Below are positions 56,897-64,000 of a DNA stretch of 64,000 nt, one piece after another. Every line of letters begins with the position of its first letter. Position 1 is the stretch's first letter. The notes beneath the pieces were generated by a model that made no database searches, was not told the DNA's origin, and saw nothing but the letters and a program-made list of their open reading frames with translations. Position numbers and translations under genes: made by a program. Source of the stretch: Manihot esculenta (taxonomy: Eukaryota > Streptophyta > Magnoliopsida > Malpighiales > Euphorbiaceae); the NCBI RefSeq assembly GCF_001659605.2, contig NC_035174.2:28199529-28263528 (forward strand), written 5' to 3'.

Positions 56897-59162
56897 TGTA
56901 ACGACCCGAAAATCGGACCGCTACCGGCGCTAGGATCCAGATCGGCTTAAGGCCGCCGGGACCCGTAGAATCCTGACCTATAACCTGTAAACCTGTATAA
57001 TCCCATACATGATCAACAACATACATAAAAATTAAAACTTTTCTTTCCATATACATCAACCAAACTCAACCTGTGCATGCACTGTACATAACATAAACAT
57101 AACATTGATCCCTCTGTGAGATCTCATCAGTGCCCCCAAATGGGTGACATAACATATGCTGAGTTGGTTTACATAAACATCATAAAAGTCTCTAAGATCA
57201 TGTATTAAAAGGGATAACAACAATCTATGGTCAAGCACACTCTAACATCCATAAATGTCATTACATAACTATATTGTACTTTTACATTACATCGTACTAC
57301 GATTTGTCATGTCCACATTCTATCTATTACACAACAAGCTTTACTCTAACCGACCTCCTCTTCTATCCTGTACCTGCAAGCCTAGGGGTAAAGGGAGAGG
57401 GGTGAGCTAAAAGCCCAGTGAGTAGAACCATAAAACATAATAACACTATGCTCCAATGAGATGCATCATAACACAGACAATTCACATAAGGGTTGGGTGA
57501 ACTTGTCACCAATTAGTCCAAGCTAACTCTGTGCCAGGCCGTAGCATGGGGTCCTGGTCTTCCTGTCATACATACATTACTTACCATTATCCCAGGGCCT
57601 CCTCTGGGCTCCTGGTCTTCGAGTCCCATTACCGTGCCAGGCCGTAGAATGGGGTCCTGGTCTTTCCTTACTATGTGCCAGGCCGTAGAATGGGGTCCTG
57701 GTCTTCCTGTCATGGACTAATTGGGTCATCCAACGTTCACCCACATCAACAACAATCGATGCAATGCGGCATATTCATGAAAACTAATGCAATCATCCTA
57801 TTGCATAATCATGATGCATGAAACATGATAAAACATTTAATTTCTTAATTTAAATGATTAAGTTTAGTTCCACTCACCTCTGGCTGACTCTGACAACACC
57901 GAAGCAGCTGGACTCACTGCTAGGGTCCTCGGTTCCTCGGGTCCGAACCTACACAGGTGGACTCAAATGAGGGACCAAACATACCTGAACATAACTATAA
58001 ACTACTCCCCAAAAACCCCCTAAAACATCATGGAACAACCATAGAAAAACATGCAAAGGAGGCCTGGACAGGGCACTTTCGGCGGCAGGTTCGGCAGCCG
58101 AAAGTCCCTCCAGAGCCGAAAGTCAGGCAGGTTCGGCGGCACCTTCGGCGGCCGAAACTCCCAGACAGAGACGAAACTCATGCATGTTCGGCGGCCGAAA
58201 CTGCCAGACAGAGACGAAAGTCTCCTTTCGGGGGCAAGCTTCGGCAGCCGAAAGGCTGCCTCCCCAGCCATGTTCGGCGGTCGAAGGTCCTTCGGCTGCC
58301 GAACCTGGTTTCTGCCAAAGGGCAGAAACTTGGCTCCCTTTGCACATTTCGCCTCCAAACCTTTCAAACATGCAACAAACCAATTCTACAACACACAAAC
58401 ACAAGCATACATGTTCCTAGGGGTCTCAAACCATCATAAACCCCATCTACAACACATCAAGCATCCACATTGTTCATGAACATACATTTATACCCATAAA
58501 CATAACCATAACCTAAACATGCATTCTAACCCATAGATCTACTGAAAACTTACTTAAAATATGCAATGAGCTTAAAATCGGCTCTTACCTCTTGAAGACC
58601 GAGAGAGAGACGACCTAAACTCGAAGTTGGGAGAGATTGGGTTCTTGAACCTCCAAGCTCCAAAACTTTGCTCAAAAGCTCAAATCTTCAAAACAAGTTA
58701 AAACAAATGAAAATCTTGAAAGATCTAGAGGAAAAACATCAAAGATTGGTGAGGGACGGCGGAGAGCTCACCTTGGCCGAAAATGGGAAAAAGCTCCCCC
58801 GTTTTCGGCTAAGGGACCCTTTTATAGTGGCTGGCCAGACCACGTTCGGGGGCCGAATGTGCCTCCGCATGCATGCCATGTTCGGTGGCCGAACTTGAGG
58901 TTCGGCGGCCGAACCTGGACTTCCCTCACTTATGCTTTTGGGGGCCTAAAGCACACCCGCAACGCATGCATGTTCGGCGGCCGAACCTGGGTTTTCCTCC
59001 TTGGTTGTTTTCATGTAAAAACTCATTTTCTTTCATGCTTAAAACATAAAACACATTAAAACATTTTATGAAAACATGATTTTACCCTTCTAGAGGCTTC
59101 CGACATCCGAGATTCCACCGGACGGTAGGAATTTCGATACCGGAGTCTAGCCGAGTATTACA
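56897..59162 (-). mobile_element. Solo LTR E, nested in the Tekay-3 3' LTR
   Basis: 2266 bp, ends TGTAACGACC and GAGTATTACA, duplication AAGAC (56892-56896, 59163-59167). Same subfamily as its host LTR and in inverse orientation. Minus-strand TATAAAA at 58826-58820. Fifth nesting level. Confidence 0.95.
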
Positions 59163-59167
59163 AAGAC

Positions 59168-59926
59168 CAGGACCCCATTCTACGGCCTGGCACGGTTATG
59201 GGACTCGAAGACCAGGAGCCCAGAGGAGGCCCTGGGACAATGGTAAGTAATGTATGTTATGACAGGAAGACCAGGACCCCATGCTACGGCCTGGCACAGA
59301 GTTAGCTTGGACTAATTGGTGACAAGTTCACCCAACCCTTATGTGAATTGTCTGTTTTATGATGCATTTCATAGAGCATAGTGTTAATATGTTTTATAGT
59401 TCTACTCACTGGGCTTTTAGCTCACCTCTCTCCCTTTACCCCCAGGCTTGCAGGTACAGTATAGAGCAGGAGTCCGGATAGAGTAAAGAAGTCATGTTTA
59501 TGTAATAGCTAGCAATGGACATGATCAAATTGTAATGTAATGTCTTAATCAGTATAGATATGAAATGAGATGATGTTTATGGATGTTAGAAGCGTGCTTG
59601 ACCATGGATTGTTGTTATCCCTTTTATTACATGATCTTAGAGACTCTTATGATGTTTATGTAAACCAACTCAACATATGTTATGTCACCCACTGGGGGCA
59701 CTGATGAGATCCCACTGAGGGATCAATGTTATGTTAATGTATATGCACAGGTTGAGTTTGGTTGATGTATTTGGAAAGAAAAGTTTTTAATTTTTATGTA
59801 TGTTGTTGATCATGTATGGGATTATACAGGTTTACAGGTTACATGTCAGGCTTGCTACGGGTCCCGGCGGCCTTAAGCCGATCTGGATCCTAGCGCCGGT
59901 AGCGGTCCAATTTCCGGGTCGTTACA
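59168..59926 (+). mobile_element. Tekay-3 3' LTR, distal piece
   Basis: Continues the LTR from the inverted-repeat units to GGGTCGTTACA, followed by the target duplication GCCAT. Confidence 0.95.
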
Positions 59927-60846
59927 GCCATGGCTGACCATGAAGTGGCACTTCTCATAGTTGAGAACCAAGTTTGTCTCTAAACACCTTTGAAGTATCT
60001 TCTCCAAGTTGGCTAGGCATTCATGGAATGAGTTGCCATACACCGTAAAGTCATCCATGAAGACTTCAATGATTTTCTCCACATAATCAGAAAAAATGCT
60101 CATCATGCACCTTTGAAAAGTGGCTGGTGCATTGCAAAGACCGAAGGGCATCCTCCTAAATGCGAAGGTGCCAAATGGGCAAGTGAAAGTGGTCTTCTCC
60201 TGATCTTCAGGTGCAACGGGGATTTGATAAAATCCCGAATATCCATCGAGGAGGCAGTAATGACTTTTTCCAGCAAGTCTCTCAAGCATTTGGTCCATGA
60301 AGGGCAAGGGAAAATGGTCCTTCCTTGTGACTGTGTTGAGCTTCCTGTAGTCCATGCAAACTCTCCACCCATTTTGCACACGAGTGGGTACTAGCTCTCC
60401 TTCAGAATTAGGGACAATGGTAATCCCGGTCTTCTTTGGTACCACATGGACGGGACTCACCCACTTACTGTCAGAAATGGGGTAGATTACCCCAATGTCT
60501 AGGAGCTTCACTATCTCCTTCTTCACAACCTCCATCATTGGTGGATTCAGCCTTCTTTGTGCCTCACGAACAGGTTTGCACTCATCCTCCATAAGTATCC
60601 GATGCATGCATGTTGAGGGTGAGATACCCTTTATGTCCTCCAATGTCCATCCAATTGCCTTCTTGTGCTTCCTCAACACATCCAGGAGCTTTTCCTCTTC
60701 TTCTTGGCTGAGCTGGTTGGAAATAATTACTGGAAGTGTATTTCCAGCCCCCAAGTAGGCATATTTGAGGTGGCTAGGCAAGGGTTTCAGATCTGGTACT
60801 TTCTCTGTCTGCTGGTTTTCTGTCTGCTTGCTGTCTGATTTGCCCA

Positions 60847-60939
60847 GTGATTTGGGCAAATCACTGGTCAAATCACTTTCTGTTAAGTCTGTCTGCTCAC
60901 TGATTTGGGCAGATTGTCTGGGTGATTTGGGCAGATCGC
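60847..60939. repeat. Palindromes in the protease-RT linker of the Athila
   Basis: Exact GTGATTTGGGCAAATCAC at 60847-60864 and a two-change copy at 60922-60939. On the coding strand the exact copy reads S-D-L-P-K-S. Confidence 0.95.
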
Positions 60940-61834
60940 TGGGCAAATCACCTGTAACCAGCTGTGAACAGTACTCCATCTGGTCTGTCTTGGTGTTGCT
61001 GTCCACTTCTTCTCTCCTGCAAAGACCTTCATAAAGTAAGTTTTCTTGATCAAAATCAAAAATTTCTTGACTTAAATCATCAATTATATCAAGGCCATAA
61101 ACAGGAGAAACATCATTAGGGAATTTCATGGCATCATAAACATTAAATTTTATAACTTCCCCTTCAAACTCCATGGTCAATGTGCCATCATGCACATCAA
61201 TTTTTGTTCTTGCTGTGCTCAAGAATGGTCTCCCAAGTAAGATATCAGAGGTGGTGTTGCTCTTATCTTCCTCCATGTCAATGACATAAAAATCAGCTGG
61301 GAAGACTAGTTGGTCCACTTGCACTAACACATCTTCAAGCACTCCTTTAGGGTAGACAATGGATCGGTCAGCCAATTGGATTATGATGCTGGTGCCCTTA
61401 AGTGTACCTGCATTCAACAAGTTAAAAATAGAAAGGGGCATGACATTAATTGAAGCTCCAAGGTCACACATGGCCTTCTTTATTCCCACATTGCCTATCT
61501 TACATGAAACTGCAAACATCCCTCTATCCTTGCATTTGACTGGAAGTTTCCTTTGGATGACAGCTGAAACACACTCCCCCACACTTACCTTTTCACGTTC
61601 AGCAAGTTTCCTTCGGTTGGTACATAGCTCTTTGAGAAACTTGGCATACCTTGGAATTTGCTTTACAGCATCAAGTAGGGGTATGTTGATTTCCACTTTG
61701 CGAAGTGTCTCTAATATCTCTTTTTCCTCTTTCTCTTTTTGGGACCTTGCAAATCTCTTTGGGAAGGGAGGAGGTACCTTGAATTTCTCCATAGGTTGCT
61801 GTTTCTGCCTTTGACTGGATTCTACCTGGTCTGT

Positions 61835-61937
61835 TGATTTGGGCAGATCACTTTCTGCCTTTTCTGGTGATTTGGGCAAATCACTGCTGGGCAGCCCAGT
61901 CTGCCTAGCGATCGGGTCCGTGATTTGGGCAAATCGA
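61835..61937. repeat. Palindromes in the gag-protease linker of the Athila
   Basis: Exact at 61867-61884; near copies at about 61834-61850 and 61920-61937. Coding strand again S-D-L-P-K-S, in the same frame as at 60847. Confidence 0.95.
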
Positions 61938-63542
61938 CTGCCCTGATCACTTTCTGGCAGAATTTCTTCCATGGCCTGTTTTTGTGATTTTTCAACCCTA
62001 TTGTCTTGCAACTCCTTTCCACTCCTCAATGTGATGGCACTAGCATTTTGCCTTGGATTTATCTCAGTTTGGGAGGGTAGCTTCCCTTGAGACTCATATT
62101 TGCTCATTGAAGTGGCCATTTGGCTCACTTGTTTTTCAAGATTTTGCACCGTATTTGCTAAATTCTTTACAATCTCCTCAAGAGGTGCATTGGAGTTCTG
62201 AGGTGCAGCTTGAGCTTGATTCCTTTGCTGGTACCTTGGATATTGATTTCCCCTTGCATAACTGAAATTTGGATGGTCCCTCCAACCTGGATTATAAGTA
62301 TTTGCATAGGGATCATACCTTCTTTGCCCATTGAAGCCTCCAACAGCATTGACTTGCTGATCCTCCTCTTGAAGGGAAGGACATAGATCAATTGGGTGGT
62401 TGTTGGCACATATTCCACATGTCTTGGGCTGCTGAATCTGCTGGACTTGTTGGGTTTGACCCACAACAAGGCTACGGACAGCATTGGTGAGTTCAGAAAT
62501 TTGGGATGCTAAAATGGATGTACTCACCTCATTTACATTCCTTGATGGCAACTCTTGGTCTCCAAATTGTTGAGAAGCTGCAGCCATGGAGGAAATTAAG
62601 TCCCTCATCTCTCGAGGTGATTTTTTTTCAAATGTTCCTCCACAAGCTGCGTCAATAAATTTTCTTTCTGATGGTAGCAATCCTCCATAGAAGTACTCAA
62701 TGAGAGATTGGTCAGAAATATCATGCCGAGGGCAGCTTGTGCACAACTTTTTGAACCTCTTCCAGTACTCATACAAGCCTTCAGAGTGCTTTTGCCTTAT
62801 GCCACTTATCTCTCGACGGATGCCTATGGCTTTTGAGGTTGGGAAGAATTTTCTCAAGAATGCTTTCACCATATCAGCCCATGATGTAATGGATCCGGGT
62901 GGCAAGTAGAATAGCCATTCTTTGGCATAGTCTTCAAGGGAAAAAGGGAAGGCTCTAAGTTTGACATCATCTTCGGGAATGCCTTGGGGTCTCATGGTTG
63001 AGCACACAACATGGAATGCCTTCAAATGCTTATGAGGATCTTCATTTTCTAGGCCTCTGAATTTAGGAAGGAGATGAATTAGACCTGTCCTTAGCTCGAA
63101 TGGTGCTGTCAATAGGGGATATTCAATGCATAAGGGTGCTTGATCTCCTGCTGGTTCAGCTAACTCTCCGAGAGTTCTTTCCCGTGGCTGAGGTGCTTGA
63201 ATGGGCACGTTTCCAGCTTGTATTTCAGCTTCTACATGTGCAGCAGGTGGTGCTGCCATTGCTGGATTTTCTGCCATAACCAGAAGTTCAGTTTCTGGTG
63301 CAAATTCAGTAGTAGTAGGTGCGGTTATGGAAGTTTCTGCTGGTGCAGAAATTTCTTCAGCAGGGGCAGTAGGTGGTCTGTGAGGTGGAGTTGTTGATGA
63401 AGATGGTTTTGAGGCTTGGTTCCTCAAATTTGCTTGCTTCCTTAAGCTCTTGGCGGTTTTCTCAATCTCCGGATCGTAAAGAAGAGTGTCTTTACGGCCA
63501 GACCTGGTGATAAAGGGAAAATACGTTAGTTAGATCAAGTTC

Positions 63543-63559
63543 CCTGGCAGCGGCGCCAA
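63543..63559 (-). other. Athila primer-binding site
   Basis: On the minus strand TGGCGCCGCTGCCAGGG, five bases from the LTR end. This matches the aspartate-tRNA type primer site (TGGCGCCGTTGCC...) of Athila-like elements with one or two changes. Confidence 0.85.
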
Positions 63560-63564
63560 TTTTT

Positions 63565-64000
63565 GATAAGCGATTGTCGAAGCCGTCAAAAATAAACCTA
63601 TTATCAATCAAAAAATAAATTTGCAGATAGTGGCAATAGGGTCGAACCACAGGGAATTGACACCAAGTATCTTCCTAATAATGACTAAGGCAAGTAATAA
63701 CAAATAAGTAAAAGAGGAGGGTTTTTTTTGATGAGTTAAAATCTAAAAGCAAAAGAGAACAATAATTTAATTGAAAAGGAATTTTAATGAGAAAGAGATT
63801 CTAGCTGAAGTGTGAGCCTGATTCAGTTTGTTCAGATTTGATCATTGATTATTAAAGATTCCTATTTGATTTCAATAAATCAGTTTTGGTTGTGGAAGAC
63901 GCTTCTCACAATCCAAATTCCTCCTTAGTTCTAGTTTGATTAGGAAACGTTCGCTTAATCAAACACTGATCAACAAGTTGCCAAGGAACATCCTTGGGGC
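63565..64000 (-). mobile_element. Athila 5' LTR (partial, runs off the window)
   Basis: 436 bp starting TGATAAGCGATTGTCG and matching 29530-29624 plus 38432 onward, with a few substitutions and small homopolymer differences. The remaining 1 kb, including the promoter, lies beyond the right edge. Confidence 0.95.

Larger units (their letters stand above)
47746..59926 (+). mobile_element. Tekay-3: Ty3/gypsy chromovirus, second subfamily
   Basis: Flanked by GCCAT at 47741-47745 and 59927-59931, inside Athila RT. 5' LTR 47746-49987, primer-binding site 49991, gag-pol 50260-55253, polypurine tract, 3' LTR 55345-56896 plus 59168-59926, the last interrupted by solo LTR E. LTRs start TGTAATACCCGGCTAGACTC and differ from Tekay-1/2 in the spacer and hairpin words (ACCCCATTCTACGGCC), so it is a separate subfamily. 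Confidence 0.95.
59927..63511 (-). pseudogene. Athila gag-protease-RT, N-terminal part of gag-pol
   Basis: Open for about 1195 codons. Order: Pro/Thr/Glu-rich N-terminus; gag core (LIHLLPKFRGLENEDPHKHL to F-Y-G-G-L-L); zinc knuckle CGICANNHPIDLC (CX2CX3HX4C) near 62410; linker with two S-D-L-P-K-S repeats; protease MCDLGASINVMP near 61470; second linker with more S-D-L-P repeats; RT with SKWVSPVHVVPKK, MDYRKLN and the catalytic VFMDDF near 60050. The frame stops at the Tekay-3 insertion (59929/47740) and resumes there. No ATG is present in the first 77 or so codons: the frame extends upstream to 63511, where the codon is ATC, and the first ATG is at 63277. Expression of the N-terminus is therefore doubtful. 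Confidence 0.9.
29530..64000 (-). mobile_element. Athila-type Ty3/gypsy element (minus strand, right end outside window)
   Basis: From right to left, in transcription order: 5' LTR (63565 to beyond 64000), primer-binding site for aspartate tRNA (63543-63559), gag-pol (63511-59927 continuing 47740-45710), a spacer, an ORF1-like gene (45148-44627 continuing 42174-40948), a spacer with polypurine tract, and 3' LTR (39815-38432 continuing 29624-29530). Interrupted by Tekay-2, solo LTR D and Tekay-3. Net visible length is about 20 kb less than the span. Lineage rests on the D-L-G-A-S protease motif, the CX2CX3HX4C knuckle, the tRNA-Asp primer and the extra third ORF, all Athila traits. Confidence 0.9.

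Overview
The window is nuclear DNA from a flowering plant, most likely a eudicot. Two host genes occupy the first 7 kb: the 3' end of an APO-family organelle protein gene, and a complete five-exon aldose 1-epimerase gene on the minus strand. Everything from about 8.5 kb to 64 kb is LTR retrotransposon. The species cannot be fixed from sequence alone; a woody eudicot such as a member of the Euphorbiaceae is only a guess.

The retrotransposon part is one nested cluster whose order can be read from target-site duplications (TSDs). An old Ty1/copia element resembling the SIRE lineage (copia A, about 8.5-13.3 kb) was hit by a second copia (copia B, from 13314). Copia B received a solo LTR (C, 15349-18137, TSD AATAC), a Tekay/Del-type chromovirus (Tekay-1, 18486-28053, TSD ATCAT) and, nine bases into its 3' LTR, a large Athila-type element on the minus strand (29530 to beyond 64000). 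The Athila received Tekay-2 (29625-38426, minus, TSD GAATT) in its LTR, solo LTR D (42180-44626, TSD AGTGG) in its third ORF, and Tekay-3 (47746-59926, plus, TSD GCCAT) in its reverse transcriptase. Tekay-3 carries a fifth-level solo LTR E (56897-59162, minus, TSD AAGAC) in its 3' LTR. That is nine insertions and five levels, and the reading frames of the interrupted Athila ORFs resume exactly when the inserts are removed.

All coding capacity in the cluster belongs to gag, protease, reverse transcriptase, RNase H and integrase, plus one Athila ORF1-like protein. Every gag-pol carries lesions. Tekay-2 is the best preserved, with two stops and one single-base frameshift, all near the 3' end.

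The most unusual content is short near-palindromic motifs repeated inside two unrelated element families. In the Athila, GTGATTTGGGCAAATCAC and close variants are scattered through the LTR, the spacers and the interdomain linkers of gag-pol, where they encode S-D-L-P-K-S in one frame, and they share their half-site with a 12-bp minisatellite in the third ORF. In the Tekay elements and related solo LTRs, TTCGGCCGCCGAA (or its complement) forms dense modular arrays in each LTR, and whole modules are gained or lost between the two LTRs of single elements. The Tekay LTRs also carry well-placed TATA boxes and a conserved series of splice-site-like signals that would remove most of the LTR and the primer-binding site from the gag-pol message.
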